Translations under genes and position numbers: made by a program
Notes under the pieces: generated by a model
Databases searched by the model: none
What the model was told of the DNA's origin: nothing
What the model saw: the letters and a program-made list of their open reading frames with translations, nothing else
Source of the DNA: Nageia nagi
Lineage: Eukaryota; Pinophyta
Direction of reading: 5' to 3'
Assembly (NCBI GenBank): GCA_050084985.1
Contig: JBITNC010000001.1
Location: 82,026,001 to 82,090,000 of the forward strand
DNA length: 64,000 bases
In this document: piece after piece, positions 48,181-60,591 of the stretch
How the letters are laid out: the number at the start of each line of letters is the position of its first letter
Numbering within the stretch: position 1 is the first letter of the stretch

Positions 48181-48880
48181 AAGCACTCCTAGCATTTTTG
48201 AGCGTAAACTTGATCAAAAAGCCCCTTCCAACACCATCAAGATCAAACTCTACATTTTTGATGAATTTTGAGCTCAAATGGTGCAAAAATGACCATTTCT
48301 GTCTGTCTGAGCTTAAACTCATCATTTTCGGTATTTTTAGGCTTAAAGTACTCACTTCCACCCATTTTTGGCATTTTGCGCCCAAAGTGTGAAAAAATGA
48401 CCATTTTCGACATTTCCAAGCCCAAAGTGTGGAAAAATGACCATTTTTGGTATTTTCGAGCATTTCTAACCATTTTGAGCTCAACTTCGTAATTTTGGTA
48501 ATTTCTAAGCTTTTTGAGTTCAATTTGTGCAAAAATGCATATTTTCATCGTATTGACCACTTATGGGCTCAAACTTGACCAAAATGCATTTTTCCATCAT
48601 ACTTGCCATTTTCTAGCTTTCTAGGCTCATACTTGATAAAAATATTCATTTTTGTCACCTTAGCAACATTCACCACTTCTAGACTTAGACTTGAGAAACA
48701 TGGGCCTTTTATCACACTTGGCATCTATGAGCTCAAACTTTGCAAAACATGCACCTTTTTGCCCTATTGGCCACTTCTTGAAAAAATCCCTTCTTGATCG
48801 TTGTCATGATCTAAAATTGCATCCTACAAGATGTTGCTTGAAATCAGGCCTTGAATTGGCCGTTGAATGTGTTGAACTAT
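48180..48880. repeat. Short-period repeats next to the 183-bp array (element F)
   Basis: The words GAGCTCAAACTTG, CAAAAATGACCATTTT and GGCATTT recur irregularly. The clearest pair is the 40-bp unit starting GCCCAAAGTGTG at 48380 and 48420. The block keeps words of the 183-bp unit, so it may derive from it. Paired open frames on both strands mirror the repeats. Confidence 0.7.
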
Positions 48881-49046
48881 CTTCATGACTTTGGGGGCAT
48901 TTTCATGCACTGCTTGATCACTCGACCACTCTGAGTCTTCATATCAACCATAGTCTAGTCATTCTTGGGCAATGTCACTCATTTCCTTTAGAAAAAATAT
49001 GCTCCTCAAAATGTTGCATCTTGGGGTTTGTTGTATGGGCACAACA

Positions 49047-49400
49047 GTACTTAGGTTTAGAAATGGAGTGGCAGCATAGGATTGCAATAGCGATGATAGG
49101 TTCATGCTTATTCTGGTCATCCACTTCATTAGGAAACTCTTCCTATGTGCTGGATACTTTATTTAATGTATGATTTGTGATGAAATCTTCTATAACTTGA
49201 TCCTTTATCAATTTATGAGTGATAAAGACCAAATCTAACTCTTGACGCAATATTACCCATTTTACAACTCTTATAGATAGGGAGGATTTGGACATAAGGT
49301 ATCTGAGAGGATTAGCCTGAGCTATGACATATGTTATGTTTTCAAGCATATAATATATTAACTTTTTAATTAATAAGACTATATAAAAACACATTTTCTA
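49047..49400 (-). pseudogene. RT connection and RNase H start (element C)
   Basis: The ORF 49143-49394 reads YMLENITYVIAQANPLRYLM then SSLSIRVVKWVILRQELDL and DQVIEDFI, a standard Tat stretch between RT and RNase H. The sequence continues to the insertion point at 49047 and resumes at 41481. Confidence 0.85.
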
Positions 49401-50260
49401 TTAGAGTATAGCTTATCTCATAGTCAAGTAAAGTCTTACTAACATAGTAGATTGTTCTTTCTTTGTTATAGTCATCCTTTTGAGCTAGCATTTCCCTTAC
49501 TGGAATTAATATTATTGAAATATAAAGTAACAAACTCTTATTTGAATTATAGGGGGCTAAGATTAGAGCATTATTAAGGTACCTTTTGATATTATCCAAA
49601 GCCTTTTGACACTTTTCATCCCAAATGAACTTTTCACCTTTCTTCAACAAATGAGAAAATGGAGAAGTCATATCTCCTAATTGAGCAATGAAACTTCTAA
49701 CTACTTTAACTTTTCTTTGAAGACTTCTCAACTCTTTTTAATTCTTAGGAGGCAAATCAATAATGGCTAAAACTTTCTTAGGATCCACCTTTGTCTCTTC
49801 TTGAAATAATGAAACCAAGCAATTTACCTAATGAGATTGTAAATGCACACTTTTCAGTTTTCAATTTCAACTTGTATTTTTTCATTCTTTGAAAAATATT
49901 TCTCAAATCTAAAATATGATCATCTTTGACCTTAGAATTTGCTAGGATATCATCAACATACACCTCAACACTATCATGGATCATATCATGGAATATATTC
50001 ACCATGGCTCTTGATAAGTTACGCCTGCATTCTTTATACCAAAGGGCATGACTATCCAACAAAATATGCCCAAGGAGTAACAAAAGTTATCTTATGTTAA
50101 TCCGTCTTGTTGATCCTAATTTGATTGTAGCTAGAAAATCCACCTATGAAAGATAAAATTTCATAGTTTTTCATTGAATCTACAATCATATCAATGTTAG
50201 GCAAAGGACAGACATCTTTAGGATATACCTTGTTGATATCCTTGAAATATGTACATCTTA
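49366..50260 (-). pseudogene. Reverse transcriptase (element C)
   Basis: The palm at 49778-50083 contains VEVYVDDILANSKVKDDHI with an intact YVDD box, then KLKTEKCAFTI and GKLLGFIISRR. The connection at 49366-49731 has VRSFIAQLGDMTSPFSHLLK and FIWDEKCQKALDNIKRYL. The fingers (50080-50300) are broken by shifts but keep KVYPKDVCPLPNID-like traces. It is inactive through stops and shifts. Confidence 0.88.
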
Positions 50261-51870
50261 TTTCACCATTAGGCTTAGTTGCAGGTATAGTGTTAGAAAT
50301 CCATGGGGAATAATCAATAAAAATAAAAAACCAGCAGTAAGATACCTTTCAATTTTCCTTTTAATAGCAAGGGATACCTTAGGATGCATCTTTCTAGGAT
50401 TTTGTTGGACTGGTTTTACATTTTCATTGACATCTGGGCTATGAGTGACAAAATCAAGATCAATACCAGGTATATTAGAATAAAACCAAGAAAAAATGTT
50501 AGAGAACTCTTTCAAAAGTAGACAATACCTTTCCCATTTTTCTAAGGTTAACCAAGTTCCTATTTTGATCAACAATGGATCCTCTTGGGTATCAATGTTT
50601 ACTTTTATTATTTCTTCACTAAGACAAAACCTTTCATCATTGAATTGGGGAGGCATAGGCAATGCCTCTAGTATTGCATCTAAACTCAAATATAAGAGAT
50701 GGGAATAATAAAGTGATAGAGCTAAGATCCCAACACCATCACTTTATTATGGAAATGAGATGATTGACTTTAAAAGATTGACTACCTAGATCTCAGACTA
50801 ACTCAACAAAAAATGAATGAAAAATAAAGAAAAGGGAAAGGATCTAACCTGTAATATTTTGGCATCATCCTTGCAAATATCCTCACCAAAATAATCTTGA
50901 TGTCATATGAACCAAGTTACAAACCTATTTGTACTAGATTATGAGAACTTACTCCGTATCTCCAACTTCTCAAGGATAACATCATCATTCCTGAAGATTT
51001 CCACTCGAACCAAAATCATAGGAGATAAGAATGGATCTCCATAGTAAGCCTATAACTACTCTATAGTACCATGCATCATGCCACAATGCAATCACTCATC
51101 AAAGATATATCTAGTACAACCATGATCACTGCTATTAATATATTGAACAACTAGAATTGATGAGGATGAGCTAGGTGTAGACTCATCAAATCCAACACTA
51201 GTTGTTCTCTTGTGTTGACCTTCATTTGGAACAAGATTTATTATCCCCTGTTCATTCTTACCTAATCATTTTCCACCATACTAACATTTGTACATATATT
51301 GATTAGTGAAAGCATAATCGATACTATTGAAATGAATACTTACCTGACCTAGCAAATTTTAAGAAATAAAAGCTGTGTCTTCATTCTTGAATGCATTTTC
51401 TCCTATATGTTCTTTATAAAGAACATTGATGCCTTCAAAAGGATCATCATTCTACTCAATAATGGAGCGATGATGCTTAGTTTCATCCTCCTCTAGGTGG
51501 TAGTGCTACATTTTTGGTATAGAAAGAGGTTATCCAAGCTCACTGAAATCCTTCCAAATGTTAATCTTTGGGATTATATATTCTCCAAGACCTACCTCTT
51601 ATGGAGTGATGTTGTTGGTAGGTGTTGATGCATCTTCCTTACCTTCAACCAAATCATGAGGAATCTAGAACCTTTCAATTGCTTGACATACATCTATAAG
51701 ATTGTCTTCTCCATGAATGGTAACCTCCTTACCTTTGTGCATAAATTTGATTAACTGATGCAATGTGAAAGTAACAACCCTAATCTTATGGATCCATGGT
51801 CTACCAAGCAATAAGTTATATAGCAATTTTAATTCAAAAACATAAATTTTTTGATGAATAATTTTACTAC
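50258..51870 (-). pseudogene. Protease-RT spacer (element C)
   Basis: At 50258-50689 the frame reads KIGTWLTLEKWERYCLLLKE, FSNIFSWFYSNIPGIDLDF and RKMHPKVSLAIKRKIERYL, the Tat linker before RT. The part 50700-51870 is poorly preserved, with scattered Ser-, Glu- and Asp-rich coding-like words and no clear domain. Confidence 0.7.
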
Positions 51871-52050
51871 ATGCTTCAATAAGAATAGATACATATTCAA
51901 TGCCTTTTCAGTATTATCAAACTCTTTTATGCTAATAATGGTTATTTTTATTTTTACATAAATTGAAGGAAAATACTTTTGCAATAATTCAATTAAATAT
52001 ACATTGATAATTAAACTAGTATCAATTAATGCTCTCTTAATAGGAATAAT
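51871..52050 (-). pseudogene. Retropepsin-like protease remnant (element C)
   Basis: The minus strand near 52025 reads ALIDTSLIINVYLIELLQKY, fitting D-T-G-x-x-x-N with Ser at the Gly position, then ISIKEFDNTEKAL near 51920, like the IRAFDNT strand of Tat proteases. Short and damaged. Confidence 0.6.
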
Positions 52051-52249
52051 GAGGACCTAGTATTATCATGAGGACCTAGTTCTTGCTTCGGATCAGGTTT
52101 GATTAGTCCCTTTTGTAGGTAATCCCTTAACATAACTTTAGGAACCAAAGGTAACCTAGTGTTCTTTCTAAAATATTTCTTTGCTTGACTCTTTTATTGC
52201 TCTTTAGATGGGGGTTCTTCTATGGCATGTACCTCTTTATCATCCTTAT

Positions 52250-52935
52250 TTAGATATCTATCTTAGTTTCCTTATTAGGGATTTCATATTTCAAGTTACC
52301 CATAACAACTAAGCACTTTTCCTTTCGTGTAAGCCTATTTATAATTTCTATAAATGATAGCATCATATAATCCAAGGCTATGAAATTCAATTTAGGATAG
52401 ATATTATGAATAAAAATGGATGTGATATGAGACTCGAATATGGGTTTGAGAATCATGCTCCATATTTTTTGGAAACATTGTGCAAATTTATCAAATCTCT
52501 CATTTGGACCTTGGATAGCATTAACTAAATCCGAAACTATCATTTATCTAGGAGCATGATATTTGAAATTGATATAAAATTTTGAGATAAGTTATGCATA
52601 AAAATTAATGGATTTAACAAGTAAAGAGAAGTACCAATTGAGTGCATCACCTCTTATCATTGTATGTATCAAAAATAGGTTCTACTTGTAAATCGAGTGC
52701 CAGTATTGTAATCGAGTGCCCTAGTATTGCAAATCTCATCACATAGTAGATTCAAATCCTTAGACATGGGTGGACCACCTCCAATGGATCGACTGTTGCC
52801 CCTAATGTTAGAGGCTTTACTTCTTTCTTCACTTCCATATAGCATTTTATTTAGATTAGCCTTGGTTGTCTCATCAAAGCTATTGACCATGGTAAGAAAC
52901 TCAGCTAGTTCTATTTTTGAAATATTTGAAATAAA
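52250..52935 (-). pseudogene. Gag of element C
   Basis: Two open parts in order: 52669-52890 (MVNSFDETTKANLNKMLYGS, then a GGGPPMSKDLNLLCDEICN stretch) and 52250-52543 (NAIQGPNERFDKFAQCFQKI, later IINRLTRKEKCLVVMGNL). The second carries the gag-core pattern of a short helix bundle; it is diverged from the gag of element A. A link region at 52544-52668 has shifts. Confidence 0.65.
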
Positions 52936-53010
52936 ATATTAGTCCTATCCAAAACCCTAGGATTTTGGTGCAACTAGTGAAGGATAATGCGATGTATCAA
53001 AAAAGAGTAA

Positions 53011-53019
53011 GGTTCACCA
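53011..53019 (-). other. Primer-binding site of element C
   Basis: The minus strand reads TGGTGAACC two bases after the LTR end at 53022. It complements a tRNA ending GGTTCACCA; the tRNA is not identified. Confidence 0.65.
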
Positions 53020-53021
53020 AT

Positions 53022-53744
53022 TGTTATAACTGAAATAATAATTATTAGGGTTATTTATAGAATATTCATTTTAACAATTAACCATGAAATAATAAGAAAT
53101 TAAGGACATGAAATATGATAATGACCTAATTGATCTTGACCTATCAAATTAGATTTATGAAAGAAACAAACATGTACTTTACCAATAGTAATGAATGAAG
53201 GAGATATCAAATCGAAAGGGGATGAATGAAAAGCTCTTCAAAAGATAGTGCCATGAATTTGACCTTGACCCAATGTCGATGCTAGGAACCTAGTGGTACC
53301 ACCCATTTACCATTCCAAAATACCTCGCCCTTTCTCTTCATGTCATCATCCCACCTTTAATGCATATAATCTGACTCGCAAATGGATGAAGGATCGTAGA
53401 AATGCAGAGCTTAGAGTATAATACAATCTAGAAAGTATAAGTGGTGTTAAGAAAAACCAATCAAGTATGATACAAATATATTGTCACCTATCAAAGATTT
53501 AGGATTATATCATGTCATATCATATCTGTGATCATGCATAACCTCTCCACCTTTATAGGCAACAAATCTAATGCTAAAACCCCCTTAGGCTTATTGTGAT
53601 GTTGAGCCAACTTATTACTACAAAATATAAAAGTAGATGAGAGTACACATTGAAAAGAGCATTTATTTAACAAATTAAATAAATAGTTTTGAATACCTAA
53701 AAAAGTATTTTAATTAAATTAAAATTCCTTTTTAGGTGTCAGTA
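53022..53744 (-). repeat. 5' LTR of element C
   Basis: Aligned with 38447-39119. The outer end, plus GTGTCAGTA, corresponds to GTGTTAACA of the other LTR, so the TG start has mutated. AGTTA follows at 53745-53749. Confidence 0.9.
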
Positions 53745-53749
53745 AGTTA

Positions 53750-54880
53750 TTTAGCCAATTTATTATAACTTCCACTTGGAGAGTAGTTTAGTACTCTAAT
53801 TATGAAAAGTTGGTCTCTTATTCAACATATTATGTATAATTGAGTATCTAATTATGCCAATAATGATGTATTAATGATACCAAGGCCATTATGACTGTAA
53901 ATGCAATATTAATCTTCAATAATGAGGTGTTGCATATTAAGCTTTAATGATTGTAATATATGATCCTCTTATCATTAATGTTTCACTCTTCAAGATAGAG
54001 CATCTATCTAGGTGATTACACTGACTTCAAGGTATTTCACAAACTCCTAGGCTTGGATGTGGTACCAAGAGAGAGATATTTGGCATCCCAAGGTATTTGA
54101 GGACTTCTAGGCTTAGATGTTAGGCATTAAGGAAGGATTTTATCCTCAAGTTGGAGATATAGGCATTCTTAGGTACCATGCCATCCTCTTAGAGATATTC
54201 TAACATGTGGCACTAATACTGAAATACATTAAAGGCTCCATCATCTTAGCGCTAGCATTCTAGATGCTTGGATGTGATTTCGCTCATCCCAAGGCTCTCC
54301 ATCTTCGATGTTATCAACATGAGCATATAGATCATATTTGTACATTATTGAATCATCTCAAAACTAGATTAGAAGATAAGCCACCTCTCCTATATAAGGA
54401 GGAATTCTAAAAGAGAGAGGGTATGTTGAATTAATGATTAAATCACCTTTATTGGATTGAGTGTGAGAACTCTATCTTTTCCACTTATGGATTCTAGTTT
54501 GCATTTGAGGTCATGAGGTGATTAAAGACTACCCTCTTGCTTACTATAGCCATTTCAGAGAGGAACTCTAATTGTTCCATCCTTAGAGAGGTAAGGAAGC
54601 CTTGGACTTGGCCTTACTGCTGCTACAATTAGTGAGGTCCTAGATCCATATGCAATAACCATATTGGAGGCAGCCTTGGTGTAAGCTCCTTAGGTATGAA
54701 AATACCATTGGTACAATACTATTGAAGATCTACAATTGAGTCATCATTTGCTAGAGAGCATCATTATTTAAGGCTCATAATTGCATCTCCATTGTTATAA
54801 AAGAATATCATTTGAGATCTTATTTCCTTAATCATTATTGTTAATACAAGGTTATTCCTAAGGGTAGACAAAAAAAAAGC
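53750..54880 (+). repeat. LTR-like sequence G1, right piece
   Basis: Continues 38354-38446 across element C. It has a TATA box CTATATAAGG at 54392-54401. Blocks such as AGGTGATTACACTGACTTCAA, GATGTGATTTCGCTCATC and TTTGCATTTGAGGTCATGAG recur, with changes, in reverse complement at 57000-57740. No terminus is clear on the right. Confidence 0.55.
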
Positions 54881-56959
54881 CTATAAAAACCAAGGTGAAT
54901 CGGTTTCGAAATTTGGGTGAAAAATATAGCCTTCAAAATAAAAGGTATAAATGTATACATATCATGTGTTAATTTTTTTACAATTGGATACATAAAATTA
55001 CTATTTGCCTATAAGTTTAGGGCGAATGGCCCCCCTTCTAAGGGTCCAAAAATTAACCAAATTGAAAATCTTAAAATCACAATTTTCACTTGTAAGAGTT
55101 GATTATCCGCTAGGAAAAACACTCGTTAGGGTTTTCAAAACAAAAATAAACCTTACGATTTACACAATTATGGCATCATTTTCCTTTAGAAACTAAAACC
55201 TAAATAGCAAATTTAAATCCATAAGAATTGTATCATATGTATTAGGGTTTTTAACACTACAAATAAAAGACCCTACGAAATACTAGACTAGGGCATCAAC
55301 TTTTGAATTTCATCCATTAAAAACATTCAAATTTCATAGTTAAGCATAAATATACGATTTTAACCCAAAAGCTCTAAATCAAGATATTTTTTCATAGTTT
55401 GATCAATCTAGATGGCGGTTTCAAAATCAATATTCCCAAACTACGGCCTTGCTTCCTCATCCAAAATCATGTCCAAGATTAACAACACACCTTTATTTAA
55501 CAATTTTCACTATAGTGAGAAGTTCCAAGTCACAATAAAATGCTAGCACAATCATACTTATCTTGCAAAGATATTAAAGACAATCTTTTACACCTGAAAT
55601 CCACGGATGGTGGTCCATATGAAGCGATCATGCCCTCATGATAGGTCGTGCCAATTTAGAAAACTCCATTAACTAATTTTTGGCATCACAAAGAATCATG
55701 ATGGCACAACACTACCCTCCCATTTCCTTCCAATCAATGGCTTAAGGTTTCTCTGGCATAAATTTGGTAGCATGGCGTTGCATAGAAAATTCTAAATGAT
55801 TTATAAAACAAAGCCCTCACTAAAATTTCAATCAAGCCCTTAAACAAAATCAAAAACCTTTTGAAATTCGTTGATCCTGGTTGTCCGTCATGCTATGTGG
55901 AGAAAATCAATGCTTTCAGGAAAACTCTATGTTCAATTTGAAATAAGGTTTATGTCCAAGAATCTTGTCCACCCTATCTAGCAACATGGAGGTAGATCAA
56001 TGCCTCTTCAAAAGACTCTAGAAGATCCACTTGCTAGAATGTTTAGATCCCTTGTTTCCAAGATTTCTCAATGCCCTATCTCCCTTACCCAATATTGCCA
56101 AAATAATTGTTAGGTGTCCAAGTCAAGTCACCTCCATCTGTCATGCAATGATTAAGCTTAGTCTTAGGTTTAGTAAATAGTCTTGGCACTTTAGGGTTGG
56201 TTTTATGTAAAAGAACTTAGGCATATGTAATAGGAATATCTAAGTCCCCTTTAAGGTTTAGCTTTAGTACTAGGGTTTAGTCACTAGAACATAGGATATT
56301 TTTTAAAAATTTAGTTTTTATTTCATAAATAAACTTTTCTTGTGAATGTCTATTTATTTAAAGATGGACATAAACTATTTTGTTCCCCCAACAAACTTGC
56401 TAACCCCTATGTATATATCATCTAAATGCTATTAACTTCAAATCAAATACCCCAAATGTTATTTATGTAAATTGAACCATAGTATGAGCACATGCAATTT
56501 TGTTTTCAATCAAAATGCATCCAAATGATGTCTGTTCAAATATAGACATGTGATGATGTGATTTTTACAATGTAAGTTTCAATTCTACCATGCAAGTATA
56601 TTCAGGTTGTTATTGGCACAGATTTGTTACCAAAATCAAAGAAATAACAATATGAAAATCACACACAAACCTAACATCCAGCTATATTGAGCAAAATACG
56701 AAATCAAACATACAAATACCTCCATCATTCCAATGAATAAGTCAAGGAATAAAATGATGAATTAACAATGCCAAAATACCTCCACAAACCTAATAGGAAT
56801 TGAATAATGAAAATAACACTCCAAATCCAACATTGCAACCAGGAAAGATAAATAGCAATTTGACAATGAACCAATGCTTCCAAATCCAACATCCAAGCAT
56901 ACGGAGATAAATAGAAATATTTCGACAATAAAAGTAATTATATTGATAAGCAATGATAA
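54881..56959. other. Unassigned stretch between the two inverted LTR-like copies
   Basis: No gene or repeat recognised. AT-rich, with many stops in all frames. Open frames of 60-67 codons show no motif. It may be the interior of a decayed element or older flanking DNA. Confidence 0.5.
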
Positions 56960-58128
56960 ACTAAAAATTACAATATTTTTGTCAACATACTTGTATCAAT
57001 GTGCTAAGATTGCCTCCTATAGGGTTATTTTGGATGGTTCTACAACCTAACCAATCCCAAAAGCAGTGAGGCAAGACCAAGTATCCTCTGTAGGAACTAT
57101 GGTAGAACCAACAATGTTCCTCTCAAGATGGCTAGAGTAAATTCAAAGATAGTCTCCTCTCCCCTCGATACCTCAAATGCAGGTCACTCCACATGTGGCT
57201 AAGATAGAGGCTCCACTTAATCCGAAATAAAGGGTTTATAATCAAATTCAACATTGCATTGGGATGATCCGATGATGAAGAAATGTGAGCCTTGAGATAA
57301 ATGAAATCACATCTAGGAGCCAAGAAAGCCAAAGTCTAAGAGGGTGTGATAACAGGGCATTTCACGATCACTACCATAGGTCCATGTGCCTAGGAAGGCC
57401 AACGTGAGATCTTGGGATGCTCCCATACCTAATGTCCATTCTCTAGGGTAATCTACTTGCCTCAAGATTGCAAATATCAACTTCGAAATGTCATATCCAT
57501 CCTTGAAGCTCCAAATATCCTTGTAGTCAGTGCAATCACCTAAGGGACCTCAAAGAGGGGAGCCTAATGAATAGAGATACATTTAATGCCAATATCACAA
57601 TCATCAAGGCTAAAATATGCAACGCTTTGTTTATAATTGCCTTGGTATTCCAAATACAACATTATTGGAATTTTATCAATTAACTAGATTACTCCAATCA
57701 TACCAAAGTAAGCCTAAAATCCCATAATTGGAGCAATTAACTAATCTCAAAGTGGAACTTACAATAAAGGGCTTATTACAATGAAATGCTTTTAACTAAA
57801 TATAAAACTCCTAAATTAACTAAGTAATCATTGCACATCCTTAAAGGAAGGATGTGACCCTTCCAAGAGTAAATTGGAAAGAGAATTCTAGATTCTCATG
57901 CACACATGCAATATGAGCAAACTGGTCTAGTGGGTGAACTTCAAAGTGCCATAACTTCCTCATTTCTTGACCAAAATTGGTCATGTAACCTATCAAAATC
58001 ATTGGAAAATCATTGGTACGAGGTCCTTTTTCCATTTCTAGTTTTGAAACATCCATTTCTAGCTTATAGAAGATGTAAACTTCTCAAAACCAAAAATGAA
58101 TAAAACCTTAAAAATTGGGAACATTATA
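56960..58128 (-). repeat. LTR-like sequence G2, inverted relative of G1
   Basis: The minus strand starts TATAATGTTCCCAATTTTTA (58128), like the TGTAATGTTCCC of G1. From 57763 downward it follows G1 from its 'TTCCACTT' word: AGGTGATTGCACTGACTACA and TGCATTTGAGGTATCGAG. It has about 330 bases near its start that G1 lacks. A solo LTR or half of an older element. Confidence 0.55.
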
Positions 58129-59929
58129 ATGCAATATAACATTGACCATATCCCAACTAATGATGCAATGCAAATGCATAATCAAAGTAAAAACCAATAT
58201 GCTCAAAATAGATCATAAACAATTATACCATCCTTAGTCAATGACCATGCATATCTCATGTATCAATGCATTATCACAATCCTCATGAGTGATTTAAGTG
58301 ATAACTTACAAAACAACAATTGACGTTAGCAATACCAATTAATGATCATAAGAAATAACCATGCATTTTGAATAGAAACTAGCATCATAAAAATCTATCA
58401 TAGTAAGCCAACAATAAGCAATTCTACATCAAAGTGTCCATTAAACATAGAGTCACAAAATGTCACAAGTATCAAGGTTGCAATCTAGTGGACCATGACA
58501 ATTTAAATACAATGAAAATGGGAGTTACATTCCCGTAGAATAACGAAATACAAGAAACCCTAATATTAAATAAAAATAATAGTAATGTTAATAAATTAGA
58601 ATTACACTTATTTATTGTCTAGATTCGAGATACCTATAGTATCTCTAATCTAATGTATTATTCTAACACAGCATAAGAATTTGCTTAAGACCTGTTCAAC
58701 ATTTTTAAGGTCAAAAAAATGAAAATGAAAAAAAAACGTATGTAAGATTTTGCATATGCTCAATTTGAATGACATAGAGATGCCAATATTCATAAATATA
58801 ACTCTTTAGGACAAAATGAAAAGGGATAAAACCAAAGAGATGTCCTATGAAGGTATGACTATCAAGACATGCATAAGCTTGATTAAATTTATGTAACAAA
58901 ATAACAATACTAGGGAAGAAGTTACCTCATGGAATATTTTTGAGATGAACTTCTTGTGGCACTTCACAGACTGTCATTTTTCACTCCATTTTTTAGATGA
59001 AGTTGCAAAATGGGATGATTGCATTATACATATTATCTTAATTTACATGTGGTGGGTTAAATGTAGAAAGAAACAATACTACGTGGTTGGGTATGAAATA
59101 CTGCACACTCTCCAAAGAATGGTGGTTTGAAAGACACTAAGAAATCTTATGAACATACGTAGCTCAACTCAATTCAATTCTCCTTCGAACATTCTAGTAT
59201 TACTATTTTATACATTTAGGCTTTTAACAATTTTTTTTATGATAAGGTTCATTATATTAAAATAAAAAAATTTACAACAAAATGAGTTTGCGAGTGGTAG
59301 ACAGCGCACCCCAAAAAGATACCGCTCAACCCTAATCATGGGTTAAGCTAACCCTAACCATAGTATATTAATACAACATTTAAATGCCAAAAAAGGCATT
59401 TCTTTGTTTTTTGGATTTTCCTCTTCAAAATATGGACCATTTAAACGACATTTAAATGTGGAAAAGAGGAAAAAAACATTGAAAATGTTGAAAAAATGTA
59501 ATTTTGGTGACGTATTTGTAAGGCTGTTTAGATGTGTTTTTTAACCCAAAAACATTGTTTGTTAGCAAAAGATGCCCAAAAAATATGACTTAACCCCCCA
59601 TGCCATACCCGTCGTTTTTTCCTCAGAAAATGTTTAAACATCGAAAAGACGCATTTTGTGACCAAAAGACACGGTGCGATAGGGGTAGAACATGTCTCAG
59701 GGAGGAAAAGATGTGTTTTTCATCCTTTGGGCATATAAAAAAAATGTAGAAGACATTGCAAAAACATGGAAGTAGCTAAGCGATATAGAAGGAATATAGG
59801 GGGAAAAGGATTTTCCCCCTCATTTTTGCATTGTAGGATTTGGAGAAACTAAAAGAGAGAAGCTAGAGAGGAGAAACTGAAACTGAGGGAGGTTGTCCAA
59901 GACTCCAAAATGTCAAGAGTTGGATAGAT
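58129..59929. other. Unassigned stretch upstream of the hAT gene
   Basis: No gene recognised. The part 59360-59720 repeats words such as AAAACATTG, CATTTAAATG and AAAGATGCCC, and may be the subterminal region of the hAT element. A terminal inverted repeat was not found. Confidence 0.4.
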
Positions 59930-60591
59930 TTTGGCAATATGTGACTCCAATTGAAGGGGTTTGAGGCAATTCTCAGCATTTCAGGTGCAGTCTATGTAAC
60001 AAGCCTATTTGGGGAACAATTACAAGGTTCAAAGGGCATCTTTTCGAGAGGCTAAGCAGTGATGTGAAGAGTTGCCCAAAAGCAACTCTAGATCTTGCTT
60101 TGGACGTAATTAGAGCCTTGGATTCTATTATTCATAAAAAATAGAGAAAACAAGCAATTTGAATGGAGCTAGGAGGGATGAGCTCTTCTACAGCAAGAGG
60201 AAATGTTTCCAGACCAAGTGTAGGTGCAACTGCAAGTGCAATTGCAAGTGCTACTAGACCTAATGGAAGTGGATACCCTGAAAGGATTGGAGTGCATTCC
60301 TACTTTAAACCCTAGACAACTCCTAGATCTCAACCATCTATTATGAGTATGTTGAAGTAGGAGAAGAAAGAAGCTGATTTAATGTTGGCAAAATGGATCT
60401 ATTATGAAAGAGTTCCAATCCACATTACCAAGAGTGTATTTTGGCAACCAACGATTGATGCAATGGCTAATGCTGGACCTGGGTATGTGGGCCCTACTCA
60501 TGCAGAAATTCAAGGGTCTCTCATGAAGGATCTCAAGCAAGAAGTTCGTGATAGGTACATAAATAGTGATATCAAATTTCAATATGCCTAA
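59930..60591 (+). pseudogene. hAT transposase, exon 1: BED-type zinc finger and N-terminal region
   Basis: In one frame FWQYVTPIEGV leads into a BED finger: CSLCNKPIWGTITRFKGHLF, then SSDVKSCP, giving C-x2-C and later H and C ligands. BED fingers bind the transposon ends. A Ser-, Ala- and Gly-rich linker follows, then ADLMLAKWIYYERVP, which opens the transposase body. Stops occur at about 60140, 60160, 60315 and 60357. The start codon is not clear. Followed by an intron to 60673. Confidence 0.8.

Larger units (their letters stand above)
41482..49046 (-). mobile_element. Element F: insertion of unknown class with a large unknown ORF
   Basis: 7565 bp interrupt the RNase H of element C. Flanks GTAGT (41477-41481) and GTACT (49047-49051) look like a 5-bp duplication with one change, and the element C frame can be followed on both sides of the cut. 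Ends are TGTTGGGATG and GGGCACAACA, so TG...CA with a short TGTTG/CAACA inverted repeat. I find no LTR pair, gag, RT or transposase. The content is an ORF (42740-45789, minus), tandem repeats (46590-48560), and terminal AT-rich parts. Class is open: LARD-like derivative or DNA transposon. Confidence 0.6.
38447..53744 (-). mobile_element. Element C: Ty3/gypsy (Tat-like) retrotransposon, with element F inside
   Basis: LTRs at 38447-39119 and 53022-53744, and perfect AGTTA target duplications at 38442-38446 and 53745-53749. On the minus strand: primer site, gag, protease, RT, RNase H, integrase, purine tract. Without element F it would be about 7.7 kb. LTR divergence is high by eye, and an internal deletion removed part of the integrase core. 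It is the oldest complete element here. Confidence 0.9.

Noticed and set aside
48179-48560. Overlapping open frames on both strands, up to 117 codons
   Set aside because: Mirror the short repeats of element F; no coding bias.
59320-59350. Telomere-like CCCTAA words
   Set aside because: Only isolated AACCCTAA words, no array.
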